Assembly: GCA_030340625.1 (NCBI GenBank) | Contig: JAOPHQ010004274.1 | Span: 15,001 to 79,000, forward strand | DNA length: 64,000 bases | Source of the DNA: Merluccius polli | Taxonomy: Eukaryota; Chordata; Actinopteri; Gadiformes; Merlucciidae | Reading direction: 5' to 3' | Shown: positions 12,898-27,120 of the stretch, in pieces | Layout of the letters: the number at the start of each line of letters is the position of its first letter | Position numbering within the stretch: the stretch's first letter is position 1 | Program-made: the position numbers and the translations under genes | The notes under the pieces: generated by a model | Database searches by the model: none | Seen by the model: the letters and a program-made list of their open reading frames with translations, nothing else | Told to the model about the DNA's origin: nothing

Positions 12898-14208
12898 TGT
12901 GTGTGTGACAAACAGAATCTGACAGTAGGCCTATAATTATAAATGGTCTTCAAGGAATTCACTTTAAATGGCATGTTGAGCTTCAAATGCCAACTGAACG
13001 TTTCCCGGAAGAACATTTAAAAGTGCGTAGGTGTGTAGGGTTAATAAAGACTGCAAGCAACAAAACTGGTGTCGGTAAACAATAGTTTTTACATGGGATT
13101 GCATTTTGTTTCGTTTTGAATATAAGTTTGAAAAAATGATTTCCATTGAGTGACTTTTCTGGAGTAGCTATCCACTATCCAGTCGCCATGAATGCCCTAG
13201 TTGTGACTATATTTCTTGCAGTGCACAGAAACCATGTTTATTTCCTACAATATTTCTGCCTGTCTGCCAACCTGCCCGCCTACCTGTCTCCCCGCCTGCC
13301 TGCCGGTCTGTCTGACTGTCTGGTTTGTGCTGACCTACTAAGACTTGGCCTAATTGAAGCCGTTTGAGAGTGTGAGAAATTCCCTGTTGTGGCTGAGCCA
13401 GCCAGCTATCCCCCCCCCCCCCACCCCCCCTCCCCACAGCCATCTGTCATTATAGCCAGAGCGCACGGCAGCGAGAGCACACGGCGTGCCAGGAGTGCAT
13501 GTTGATGGGGGGTCCAGTGGCGCTGTAATGTAAACGCTACAACAGCCACAGTGGCTCCATGACACAACACCCCCCCCAACCCCATCCGAGTCACACCAGA
13601 CACCAGTGTGGGTTTATTGTTGGGGGGGGTGGGGAGGCCCGGCTCTCTATCCCCGCCACCCCCACACCCCCACCCGTCTTCCTTACCCGAGGACATAAAT
13701 CAAACATACTCTCCGGAGAAATCTATGTTGGAGCAATAGCGGGATGGAGCGCTTCCCAACACATTAACTGTTATGGTCAGAGCTGAGCAACCCCAGCGCT
13801 GGACACAGAGTCAGGACACAAACGTGAAAAGACGAGGTTTGAATGAAAGAAGGAAGGAAGTGAATGGCAAAGCAGACAGGGCAGGCAGGCAGATAGGGCA
13901 GGCAGATAGGGCAGGCAGAAACCTGGGAGTGGCACTGAAGAACAAGAGAGACAAAGACTTAATCACCGGAGGACTTCTGATAAGAAAACGTGACTAAACC
14001 GGTCGAGAGCGAGACTGGCGCGTAGAGACGACTAATGATGAGTGGATGTGGAAGCCGGGGGTTTAGTTAACTGCCAGACGATGAGGTGATGAACCGCGGG
14101 TATGTAGACTGAGCGGATGGAGTGGATGATGTGTGCTGTATAGCTGGAGCCTGGCCACGACCACACACACACTTATACACACACACACAGACAGGAGGGA
14201 GAGATGCT
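11599..14208. other. Gene-free block of intron 2
   Basis: It holds a CT array (11763-11820), a GT array (about 12847-12906), a small perfect palindrome (12503-12518) and poly-C/poly-G stretches (13410-13690). Open frames such as 13559-13786 read through low-complexity proline or glycine and are not supported as genes. Confidence 0.7.
12503..12518. other. Perfect 16-nt palindrome with E-box
   Basis: TATTACACGTGTAATA is a perfect palindrome with CACGTG, a canonical E-box, at its centre (12508-12513). It may be a bHLH factor site, but one 6-mer in 64 kb is weak evidence. Confidence 0.4.
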
Positions 14209-15349
14209 GTGTCTCAATTTGCGTACTTCCATACTTACGTCCAGGGCCGACTATACAAGTCCAAGACCAGGGCTTGTCGAGTCCGAGTCAAAACCAAGTC
14301 CAAAGACATTCGAGTCCAATCAAAGCCGAGTCCAAGAGGTTCGAGTCCAAGTCAAGACCGAGCCCAAATGAGAGAGACAGTCAGGACCGAGACAGAAAAA
14401 AAGAATCCTCTTCGAGACCACTAACTTACCTGTCCATAATTTTTGTGTGATGCTAGAGACACAGTATATCTTCTATTTTAAGTTGATCATTTTGCACTAT
14501 TATTTGTAATGATCAAAAAGCAAGTGCAGTGTAACAACACTGTAGGATCAAATTAGGCCATATTATTTACTTTAAGTATAGTCATTTCACTTTCACAAGT
14601 GTCTGTGGTTTGTAAAACAAAATTTTATAATGGTTGAGTTTGCCAACATCGTGACATGTCTGTGGCCAAAATGAAAACGATGAGCAGCATGAATCATGCA
14701 TCGCGCGCAGAGCGTGCGGAAACGGAGATGTGTTGTGGCAGGCATACGATTAGTGACCAGGCGGCCAATGTCAATGCCCGTTCTATTTTGAATTAATTAA
14801 ACCAATGCCCATTTTCTGAACAAGCTCGCTTAATCAATGGTTTGGTTTTGAAGGAGGAGTTACTTGAGAAAAAAACTTCTTTTTTTTTCAAGGCAGCTGG
14901 ACTCGGTCGAGACCAACCAGAATATTGGCGAGACCAATGGCCGAGACCGAGACGAGAAGTCTGAGTGCAAATACCAACAAGTCCAAGACAAGTCAATAAA
15001 AAAACGTCTCGAGTCCGGACTCAAGCCCGAGACCGGACTCGAGTACTACACCCCGCCACCAATATTTGTGAAAATGCCGGTTGAATTAAAAGAACGTCCA
15101 TTTTTATTGAATTTTAATAAAGTCAAGTGAGCAAACCAGCCGGCAGATATTTTGGCGGTCAAATGGTGGCGATAATGTTCCACCCAGTTGCAATTCACCA
15201 TTGAAAAAAGAGGAAGAAAAAGAAGCAGTCGCCATCATCATTTCCCAAGTGCACAATGGCGGTGTTTGATTTGAGTCGACACTACCCTGTCGAAATTCAC
15301 GTACTACACATGGAAGTGTACTAACGGATGTATTTGAATTGAGACACAC
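14209..15349. mobile_element. Putative MITE with GTGTCTCAATT termini
   Basis: The left end reads TGTGTCTCAATTTGCG. The right end, reverse-complemented, reads TGTGTCTCAATTCAAA, giving inverted ends of about 12 nt around 1.1 kb. Inside, GAGTCCAAG/GAGACC-like motifs cluster at both sides (14256-14420 and 14895-15050), which suggests a further insertion. I could not find a clean target duplication, so the boundaries are approximate. Confidence 0.55.
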
Positions 15350-16612
15350 CAAGAGAGACAAGGACACGCTAGGGGGAAGTGGAGGGTGTGACATTAGCAC
15401 TGGGAAGGGGTTTCCACCTGACCTGGTTTGTATGGCTTGGTTGATTGGCAGTCTCCGACCACCTGGGTCACGGTGTGCTTACCATGTCAGCGGATCGGTT
15501 ATCAGCTGGGGATGTGGAGCTACACCGTCTTCACCCTCAGCTGTCTGTTGTAAGCGTTTTAGCTCCCAACTGACACTTTCCCAACTGAGCTCCCAACTGA
15601 CACGTTCGTCTTCATATCTGTGTCCTTTGTTGCCCTCCTCATCTTCCTTCTCCTCCCCCGTCTTTAGTTCCTTTTCTCTTTCTCCTCCTCTTCCTCATCT
15701 TCCTTCTCCTCTTCTTCATCATCCCACTCCTCCGCTTTCTCCCATCCTCTTCCTCCTCCTCATTTTCCAAATCTTCCCCACCCTCATCACCTTCCTCATC
15801 AGCTTCCACTTCCTCCTCTTCCTTCTCCCAACCGATATCCATCCATTTTGTTTTTGATTGCCCTACCCCCTTGCTATCAGCGCTTCTCCTCCTGCACTGC
15901 CCAGCAAAAGTGTTACCATTTTGATAATGCAACTCTATCCCATCTTGGTATGAGTGGAATCAGCCTTTGCTCTCTGTTTCACCACGTTGCCTCATCCTAG
16001 CCTCACCCCAACCCCCCCCCCCCTGATGTGAGGCTGGGGCCCTGGGAGCCAGTGGGGCCAGCTGGGTGGGGCTGGGAGGTGGACACCTCAGACAACCAGT
16101 GGGGTGACCTTGTGTCCAACTAGACTGGGAGGATGTGTGGGGAGGGAGGGGGAGAAGGGGAGTCTGGAGGAGGGGGGGGGGGGGGGGTGCGGGAGGGAGA
16201 CAGGTGTGGTGAACGACCAGACTAGGGTTTTTGTTTTTGTATCCTTTGCTGGAGTCTCATTGTGTGGACACACACACACACACTTCACACACATGCACAC
16301 ACACACACACACACACACACATGTGTGTAAAAATAGCTTTGGTTAGATTAATGGCTTTGTTGGATATTATCTCAACACTGAAGTGCACCACTGAGAGAGC
16401 AAGCAAACAAAAATGTATTTAAAAACTAATAATAGCCTCTGGATATGTCACGAGGGACCTCGGCTCAGTTGGTCTGTTTTGGCCTCAAATATTCATGCAG
16501 ATAATGAATTTGTTCCACCATCTCCTGGATGGATCGCAGCACCACCGCACCAGGACAGCGTTACTATGGCATGAAGAATGTCTGGGAGCAGTTTACGCTG
16601 TTCACTTGCTTG

Positions 16613-16695
<83 letters not shown>

Positions 16696-17145
16696 TGTGT
16701 GTGTGTGTGTGTGTGACAGAGAGAGAAAGAGTGTGTGTGTGTGAGAAAGAGAGTGTGTGTGGAGTTTCAGGCAGATTCAGGACACATTGAGTGATGGGCT
16801 GCTCTGCCCCCACTGCTAATTGAATGTGTGTGTGTGTGTGTGCGCGTGTGTGTGTGTGTGTGTGCGCGTGTGTGCGTGTGTGTGTGTATGTGTGCGTGAG
16901 TGTGTGTCTTTGAAACAAGCACCTCTCCGCATGTATGAAAGTTGTATTAGTATTATAGAGTCAGACAGGGGCAGCACATGTTTTTATAGACTTATGGGCT
17001 CTGACGTTGTACTACTATGTAGTACTACTGTATACTATATGCTGCTATTTCGGTCTAGACTGAAACTTTCTACCTGGAAACATCAAGTCGGCTTCATGAT
17101 AATTAGCCACCAAGGGTAGGTAACACTCAATCATGAAGGGTTCAA

Positions 17146-17176
<31 letters not shown>

Positions 17177-17821
17177 CACACAGACACACACACACACAGT
17201 ACTGGCTATAGGATAATAGCCAGTTGTTTTTTCTATACCATTTGACATATCATACCATACGTTATATTTTCAATTTGTCAACCTTTACCCGCCTCCAGCC
17301 CATGCGCACGTTTTCCTCCGGGGAGGGTTTAATAAAGTTGTATCCTAAAAGAAGACTGACCTTGTGTGCGGGATTGGATGTACCAGCTGCCGCACACTTA
17401 ATCTCAAGAATGTGTCACTGCATGTATACCTGGATTTATTTCGAGCGGCCTACCTATAGCCTTATCATCGCTATAGCTGGCTAAGCTGAAGCCTCAGCTG
17501 TGCCTCGCACAACTTCATCACTGCGCCGGGAAATGGAAGAAAGGAAAACAAGCTACGACATCACACAATTTACAAAACTCATATGATAAGGATAGAGATA
17601 GCCTTACACTTAGCCATAGCCTTAGCCGTGCCTGCCTATAGCTCTCGCACCGTGGCTGGAAATGAAGAAAAGCAACCTAATACAACAAGAGACAACAACA
17701 AGAGAGCGAGAGAGAGAGAGAGCAGCAGAGACTGGCCACTTTACAGTTGATTCAATAGATTTTCCAGCAGCTTCTGTTTGTCATTGTTTGTGTCCAGCTG
17801 GTGTGTATCTATGTGTGTATC

Positions 17822-17858
<37 letters not shown>

Positions 17859-18177
17859 CTGTGTGTGTGTTAATCTGTGGCTTGGTTGGGGAAACAGACA
17901 GACAGAATTTGTTAGCCTTTGTATCTGTCACGGAGCGTGCGTCATGTCTAACAGTGTCACTTTTGTTTGCCCGTGTGTTTCGACATGCGTCTTGTCCAAT
18001 TCCCCCACAGCTGAAAGGGTTTAATTCAGTTTGCTCTTAATGTTTAAAGAGGTATTACATTTTCTGGGGACGGGATAATACGAAGATGTTACCAACTGGA
18101 ATAGTAATCTTTCAAAACACTGGTCTTTTTGGGGATTGAAGAATTACAGATAGAAAGAACAATAACCCCAAACCACT
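15350..18177. other. Gene-free repeat block
   Basis: CT-rich sequence (15600-15840), a poly-G run (about 16170-16188), CA arrays (16267-16322), a compound GT-GA-GT array (about 16613-16760), GT arrays (16823-16910 and 17826-17858) and a CA array (17143-17200) were seen. No exon or RNA gene is supported. Confidence 0.7.
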
Positions 18178-19352
18178 AGGGGTGTGTACTAGTAAAAAAA
18201 ATAGATAGATTGAATTGAGAAAATAATGCCTAGACAATAAACCAACAACCGGGATTAACGTGGGGAAAATATCCACATAAAGTTAAGTGACGCTTGCAGA
18301 GTCTGAGGTGCGGTCACTTGAGACTGAGATTGCCACAGCGTTTTCTCCACAGGAAAACAACGGAGTGGGTCGAGCGCGGCGTCGAAGCGCGTCTCAAGTG
18401 AACACGTTGATGAGGCGATCGGCGGGACCGGGGCGAACAAATGAAACAGCTACCAAACAGCGACAGCTTCTCCACGCAGCCTTCAGGCAACAATGTGCGG
18501 CTAACTCCGGTAGACAGGCCAAAGAGATTGCCGCAGAATTTTCCCCACGTTAATCACGGTCGTTGGTTTATGTCCAGGCATTATTTTCTTGATTAAATCA
18601 AGAAAATTAATCAATTATTATTATTTTTTTTACTAGCTACAAAAACTGATTCCTGTATTGTTGGGTTCACAGTGCACCGCACGGGTTAATAGCAATACAC
18701 AAATTGTTCACCCCTTGTGGCAGTGAAAGCAAAATTCAAAGGCTAATATGAGGCCCTTCTCCGTGGTAGAGAATGCAGGGTTCACTGACATGTTTAAAGG
18801 GCTTGATCCGCGATACACTATTACCTCCCGCACACATTTGGCCCAGAGAGTAATACCTGCCTTATACAACAAAACGAAAAAAACAAATTGTCAGAAAAGC
18901 CGTCTCTTGCGCTAACTACAGACGGCTGGACGTCTAGCGCTACAGAGAGCTACCTGACTGTAACGGCTCATTACGGCAGACTGGGAGATAAAAAGCCCAG
19001 TCACACTTTGATTTCATTGTTTTAAAAAAAGTGGTTGTATTTTGATTTAGGCACTGCTGTGTGACTTCATTTTGCCATATGCTGCTGATCTTTGTATTCC
19101 TTTGATGAAGTTGTGTTTAAATAACTATATTATATATTTTCTGTTTTAGAGCAGAAACTAGTGTTTTCTTTATGTTTCCATATGCCGCTGGAAGGCAAGC
19201 TATCCATGTTGTTCCCTGATTTACGAAAAATGGAAAATCTAAATACAAATGAAAAGGCATTTATTTTGTCGATGTATTGAAGCCGCACCGAACCGTGACA
19301 CCGCCGTACCCTATTGTACCGAAACTGTGAGTTTTGTGAACCGTTTCACCCC
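18178..19352 (+). mobile_element. Decayed hAT (ZBED/Ac-like) transposon
   Basis: A GGGGTGTGTACT start and a right end rich in ACCGAACCGTGACAC and GTGAACCGTTTCACCCC resemble the termini of ZBED-type hAT elements. A transposase remnant lies inside (18748-19023). A separate inverted repeat sits in the left part: 18222-18275 is largely the reverse complement of 18535-18590. Boundaries are approximate and no 8-bp target duplication was established. Confidence 0.6.
18748..19023 (+). pseudogene. hAT (ZBED1-like) transposase fragment, frameshifted
   Basis: Two overlapping frames together show conserved blocks of ZBED-type hAT transposases. The first (18748-18915) reads MRPFSVVENAGFTDMFKGL, then DPRYTITSR, and ends at a TAA. 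The second (18912-19023) reads LTTDGWTSSATESYLTVTAH, matching the family's DGWTS region. A one-base shift separates them. Only this internal part remains: the BED zinc finger and the C-terminal dimerisation domain are missing. It is therefore a fossil and not a functional gene. Confidence 0.85.
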
Positions 19353-19509
19353 GACAGGTTTGAGTTTGGAGTTACTCCTAACTGTTTCGAATCGATCAAA
19401 TATGTTCACAATTACCCACAATGCAGCCCTATAGCGTTGACGGAATTGCGAGCTTAAAGTGCCCAAACTCATATACACACACGCACGCACACATAAACAC
19501 TTGCGCGCG

Positions 19510-19543
<34 letters not shown>

Positions 19544-20640
19544 CCCTCAATTGGGGCTCTGTGGTCCTGCAGGGATTCACAAGTCCTTGTGAATCCCTGC
19601 AGGACCACCGCTGATGCAGTCCCTGGTACCAGGGCGATAACATTAATACTCTCCACTCTATATACCGCTGATTCAATAAGAAGACAGCATTCAACCTTTG
19701 ACCTCGCAGCAGCGGGAGAACCAGGTGACCGTGATTGTGAGCGAGAAAATAAGTCGGTGTTGGTTAGTGATGCGTGTGTGTGTGTGTGTTTGTTTGTGTG
19801 AGGCGGTATTGGCCGGGGTGGGGATGTGTCAGGGTGATGTGTATGTGTGTGTGGGGGGGGGGGGGGGGGGGGGGATAAGTGATGTGAGAGTGATGTGTGT
19901 GTTTTCTTGCTTGCGAGGGGTTGCAAGGTTGGTGAGTGGGGGGGGGGAGGGGTTAAGTTGATGTGTGTGTTTGTTTGTTTGTTTGTTTGTTTGTTTGTTT
20001 GCGTACTTGAGGGGTTGGTGGTGGTGGCAGGGGGTGGGGGGAGTGTGAGGTTGTTGTGTGTGTTTGTGTACAGGTCAGGGGGGCGGGGGGGGGGTGTGTG
20101 TGTGTGATGTGTGTGTGAGTCACATGCGTGTGGGTCACATGGGTGCGATGGGGTAAATCTACCGTGGGATTTGAAAAAAAGGTAAAGAGAAGTCAGTGGG
20201 TGTTTACACAGCAGCACAGCGCAGCAGAGCGTTCAGGGGGTGGTATAGGGCGGTTCGTACGAGAGAGAGAGAGAAAGAGAGAGAGAGAAAGAGAGAGAGA
20301 CGCACACGCACACTGAGAGAGTGGACCTCTCTCGCCCGCGTGATAGGCAGCTCTAATGCTCGGCGGCCAGGGGGAGAAAGCGTGGTGTAAAGGGCCGATG
20401 CAGCCTGCGATCAATCACGCTGATAGTGGCCAGGGCCGACTCAGGTGTTGGGAAGAGGGTGAGAAAAGTGCTTTGTCTTAGTCTTTTTCCCCCCCCTACC
20501 CGTTGCTGGCGTGTTGGCGTGTTGCGTTGTCTGACTGCAGTGGGGCGAGCCCAGGTGTGGCGTTTAATAAAGTCTAGAGCCGCAGTGATGTGATAAGCCT
20601 GTGAATCGCCTGTTGGCGGGCGGACGAAAGCATGTGGCAT
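19353..20640. other. Gene-free repeat block
   Basis: CA arrays (19475-19543), a poly-G run (19853-19874), a GTTT array (about 19968-20001), G/GT-rich sequence to 20130 and GA repeats (20260-20300) were seen. Apart from the hairpin listed separately, nothing suggests a gene. Confidence 0.7.
19561..19608. repeat. 48-nt hairpin with perfect 23-bp arms
   Basis: The left arm (19561-19583, starting GTGGTCCTGCAGGG) is the exact reverse complement of the right arm (19586-19608). Only TC (19584-19585) lies between them. The arms do not extend further. The two-base loop argues against a microRNA precursor. Confidence 0.95.
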
Positions 20641-22169
20641 TGCATCGATTTGAGAGATTTCACACACACACACACACACACACACATACATACACACACA
20701 CACACACAGTTTCAAACTCAGTAAAAACCAATCCGGGGCAGCGCAGCGCTCACTCTATAACAGCTGCCATGTTTTGGCGTGACTGAGAATGACTTTCTGA
20801 CTGAACTCTCTCTCTCTCCCCCTCTCTCTCTCTCTCTCTCTCTCTCACTCACTCTCTCTGTCACCAGCTCCTGGTTTGCGTGGGCAAGCGAGAGCAGGGT
20901 ACATGGCAGAAGGCATAGAAAAGTATAATCAGATTGGCAGGGACACGGCGCCTTGTTTCCGGGGCGCCCCGTGTCTCCGGTGCCAGCTATCGACGTGATA
21001 TCATTCACCACCCCGGCTGTCAAAGCACCGCTATTGGCGTTGTGTGTGTGTGTGTGTGTGTGGGTGGATGTGGGTGTGTGTGCCTGCGTGTGTGTGTGTG
21101 TGTGTGTGTTCTTCGTACAACATTTTATTCACTCTGACAGTTCCTCTAGCATGTGTCGCATTTTTCGGGTGTCTGTAAGAGTGACGCCTGAAACCAAAAC
21201 AAGTCACTTTTACGCGTTTTGGGTTACGTTCAAGACCTCTCACCCCCCCCCCCTTAGGGCTTGTAAAGCTTTTCTTGCAACAAGAAGAAGAACACTTTGT
21301 AAATTTTTGTACTTTTCAACGTTGGTTTTGTAGTTTTCTTGACGTGCTCTGACTAACTTGGCAGCGTTGCTTGTTAACGCAGTCCTTACAAAGTGACAAG
21401 CGCTGCGGCGGCTGCAAAGCTTTCAACAGCTACGATGTCGTTATTCAGTTTGTCTCAGAGAACAGTCATTGAAGGAAAATACAGCCTAAGAAAGTCATGT
21501 TTCGCTGCCACTGTGCAATCATAGATTTCAGTTTTCTCTTTTTCCACTTATGGAACCACTTATGTGTGTGTGTGTATGTGTGTGTGTGCGTGAATGCAAA
21601 AACAAGTAGATAAGGTTTGAATTGACTGTTGGGACATTATTTTCAAAAACACTTTCCTCTCTCTCTCTCTCTCTCTCTCAAATCAAAGAGGGAGGAGTGT
21701 GTAAGGCAGAGAGACACACTAGACTTTCAGCACTTTCGGCAGTGTTTTAAAGAGAACCCAACCAATAACCGTGTCTCCCTGGTTGACGCTAATTGCTCTG
21801 AGTTGATTGGACCGTATCTCCAAGGGTCTCTCTTGGCGTTTAAAGACACACGTGTAACAGGAAGTGAAGCGAACATCACTGAGGCCACACAAAAAGGTAC
21901 CGGGTTTAACCCCCCCCCTCCCCCATTATTTCCCCCCTTCCCCCGATGTGTGTGCGTATTGCTCTGCACCGGTACAAAATGACACGTATCTACAAATCCA
22001 ATGTGAGTGCGTCGCTTTTTTCCGATTAAAAACAATAAATAAAGTGTCTGCCTAAACTGATTGAACTTGAATCCCTATCGCTGTCACCTGAGGACAGAGT
22101 ACACCTGTTTATCTTGGCAAACATAGCGAGCGCTGCTGCTGCTGCTGCCGGCGGTGTCGTGTAATACAT

Positions 22170-22852
22170 GGCTGTGTTCCGAAGTGGAGGCTGCAGTCTC
22201 GCTAGAACTCTTCCTTACGAGTCGCGTTCTATAGAGATGAGACTAGAGTGCTGCCTAGTGGTTGAGAGCGTTCGGAGTTTGGAACGACTTCCTAGTGCGG
22301 AGGCGCTTCCGCTTTTTTTTTTTTTCAGCGGGTCAAGTAATCATGCAATCATTGTAATCATGGCAATGCCAACGATGGTAAATGTTTTAATAGTTTAACA
22401 GTTGTTTAAACACCAGGTAGGCTACATAGCACTACTATTATTAACACATTACTCCATGCAAATAGGCTATAGGCGTTGCAAACACGTTCAAAAAATAACA
22501 CGGGTCTTTTCGCTCAACGTTTTTTTTTTGCATGTCATGGTGAAATGAATACAGCACAAAATAATTCGGAACATTTTAAAATAACTTCACTTACATTTGA
22601 ACGTGTATTGCCTTTCTTCCGCCATTTAAATACCCCCGCCCGCTACGCAGAGGATTGGGGGTATTTTAGCTCGACGAGCATCCATCGATGCATGCTTCAA
22701 AATTGTCCAGAATTCTCAAAAACAAAGGCTGCGAAAAGGGCGCGAATTTCCGAGTGCTCTCAACTTTGGAACAGTGCTTGGCGCCGTTCTATGACGCGGC
22801 GTACTTGAAAGGGGGTCCGTTAAGCATTCTTCCTCCACTTCGGAATGCGGCC
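22170..22852. mobile_element. Non-autonomous DNA transposon with 3-bp TSD
   Basis: The left end GGCTGTGTTCCGAAGTGGAG matches the reverse complement of the right end at all but three of the first 20 positions. CAT flanks both sides (22167-22169 and 22853-22855). No transposase is encoded. It lies in a part of duplication copy A that is absent from copy B. Confidence 0.7.
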
Positions 22853-23171
22853 CATGCCTATACCCCTGCCAAACATGAGCAAAGATCTGCCGGTCACAGT
22901 GACAACATACCCACCTGTCCATCCAGGACACCAAACACACAGGGCAGGGATCGGTGTAGTGGAGACAGCAGTTCTGGGGGATATATGTGTGGAGCGCTAG
23001 TAAAAACGATTATTACAAAAGTTGTATTTGTTGCTTCGCGCTGCTGATTTAATCGAAGCGGCCGTTATTGGCACGGTGAGGTGAATATGCAAGCTGTTGC
23101 AAACATATTTAATTTAGTTAACGGTTTTCCATTATGTACCCTCTTTCTCTTTTTCCATTCCTGTCTTTCCA

Positions 23172-23172
<1 letters not shown>

Positions 23173-23250
<78 letters not shown>
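23173..23250. repeat. Compound (CT)n(AT)n microsatellite
   Basis: A CT array runs directly into a 20-nt AT array at 23231-23250. The equivalent part of copy B (25807-25860) is a CT array without the AT part. Confidence 0.9.
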
Positions 23251-23384
23251 GCCTCTCTCTTTGTCTCTGCATTTTTCTGCCTCCCTCCAAATGTCTCTCT
23301 TTCTCTTTTTCTTGCCCAACATGGGCCCATGCTTCAGCATTGATTATTTATCAAGCTAGGCCATGTCAATCCAATCCTTCACCT

Positions 23385-23418
<34 letters not shown>

Positions 23419-23569
23419 GCTATCTCTCCATCTCTTCCTGTTTCTCTCCCCTGTCCTCGTCTCTGTTTCTGTCAGTCACTCAGTTTTTGCTAACACCACC
23501 ACCTCCCCTACCCTCCACCACCAACACCACCTTCTCCACCCATGCTCCTAATAGAGGGTGTGGATGGAT

Positions 23570-23722
23570 CAGAGCCGGCCCGAGGCATAAGCGTACTAAG
23601 CGGCTGCTTAGGGCCCCCGGTCCCCCAGGGGGCCCCCAACCGCTCAACAATCGCGCAACCGAAATGTTCCCCCCCCCCCCCGCTCAACAATCGCACAACC
23701 GAAATGCTCCGCCAGGACCCCG

Positions 23723-23759
<37 letters not shown>

Positions 23760-23836
23760 CTCAACAATCGCGCAGGAGGGGGGCCCCAAAAAATCAAATC
23801 CTGCTTAGGGCCCCCAAGAGGCTTGGGCCGGGCCTG
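23570..23836. mobile_element. hAT-like MITE inside GGAT microsatellite
   Basis: The element begins CAGAGCCGGCCC and ends GGGCCGGGCCTG. GGATGGAT occurs on both sides (23562-23569 and 23837-23844) and fits an 8-bp hAT duplication, although the surrounding GGAT repeat makes this less decisive. A 36-nt C-run (23723-23758) sits inside, next to repeated GCTCAACAATCGCGCA-type motifs. Confidence 0.8.
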
Positions 23837-24165
23837 GGATGGATGGATGTGTGTATGCATGTGTGTACAGATGGATGGATGTGAGTATGGCTGGATGTGT
23901 GCAGATGGATGTGTGTGTGGATGGATGTGTACGAATGGATGTGTAGATGGATGGAGTGTGTGGATGGTTGGATGCGTGTGTGTGGATGGATGTGTGTAGA
24001 TGAGTGGATGGATGTATATATGGATGTGTGTGTACGGATGGATGTTTGTAGATAGATAGATGGATGTGTGTGTGGATGGATGGATGGATGTATATATGGA
24101 TGTGTGTGTACGGATGGATGTTTGTAGATAGATAGATGGATGTGTGTGTGGATGGGTGGATGGGT
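23837..24165. repeat. GGAT-rich tetranucleotide tract
   Basis: Degenerate GGAT/GGATGTGTGT units. Frames on the minus strand read as Thr/His/Ser-Ile-Tyr repeats and are artefacts. Confidence 0.9.
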
Positions 24166-24618
24166 AGGTGGAGGTCGTCGCTACCACCTGGGGAAGCAGT
24201 AGCAAGCGAGAGGGTGTCTGCTGCCAGCTCCTCTGAGCCAAGGTGATGTTTCTGTTTCTTCTCCTCCTGCTGTCTAGCGGGGGGGTTGGGGGGGGGCGGG
24301 TGAGCTGGGATGGGGGTCTCTGCAGGGGGAGGGAGAGGAGGGAGAGGAGGGAGAGGAGGGGCGGCCGAGGGAAAGGAGGGGTTGAAAGGGTGTGGAAGCC
24401 AGAATGACTTGATTATGGGTATTAAAGTGCGTTGATTTTGTGTGTGTGTTTGTGTGTGTGTATTGTAAAATAGATTCAGAGGGAGAGTGAAAGAAAAAGA
24501 GAGACAGAAAGAGAAAGACGAGAGAGAGGGACAGAGATATGCAGACTATAGTGAGATGCCGAGTTAGATGGATGGATAGTCTTAATTTCAATAGTCTTTA
24601 ACAGTGATAAGGATCCCA

Positions 24619-27120
<2,502 letters not shown>

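Larger units (their letters stand above)
20640..24600. repeat. Segmental tandem duplication, copy A
   Basis: Shared blocks occur in the same order and orientation in copy B (24640-27120). They are: the GTTTCAAACT...GGGGCAGCGCA block, GTCACCAGCTCCTGGTTTGCG, the TTTTCAACGTTGG...CAATCATAG block, GGCACGGTGAGGTGAATATG, CCATGTCAATCCAATCCTTC, a GGAT-rich tract, CTCCTCTGAGCCAAGGTGAT and GGGTATTAAAG. Copy A is longer, mainly because of an element at 22170-22852 and a hAT MITE at 23570-23836. No conserved coding frame was seen across both copies. Confidence 0.9.

Noticed and set aside
19561..19608. microRNA precursor
   Set aside because: A two-base loop and only 23 bp of stem do not fit a pre-miRNA.
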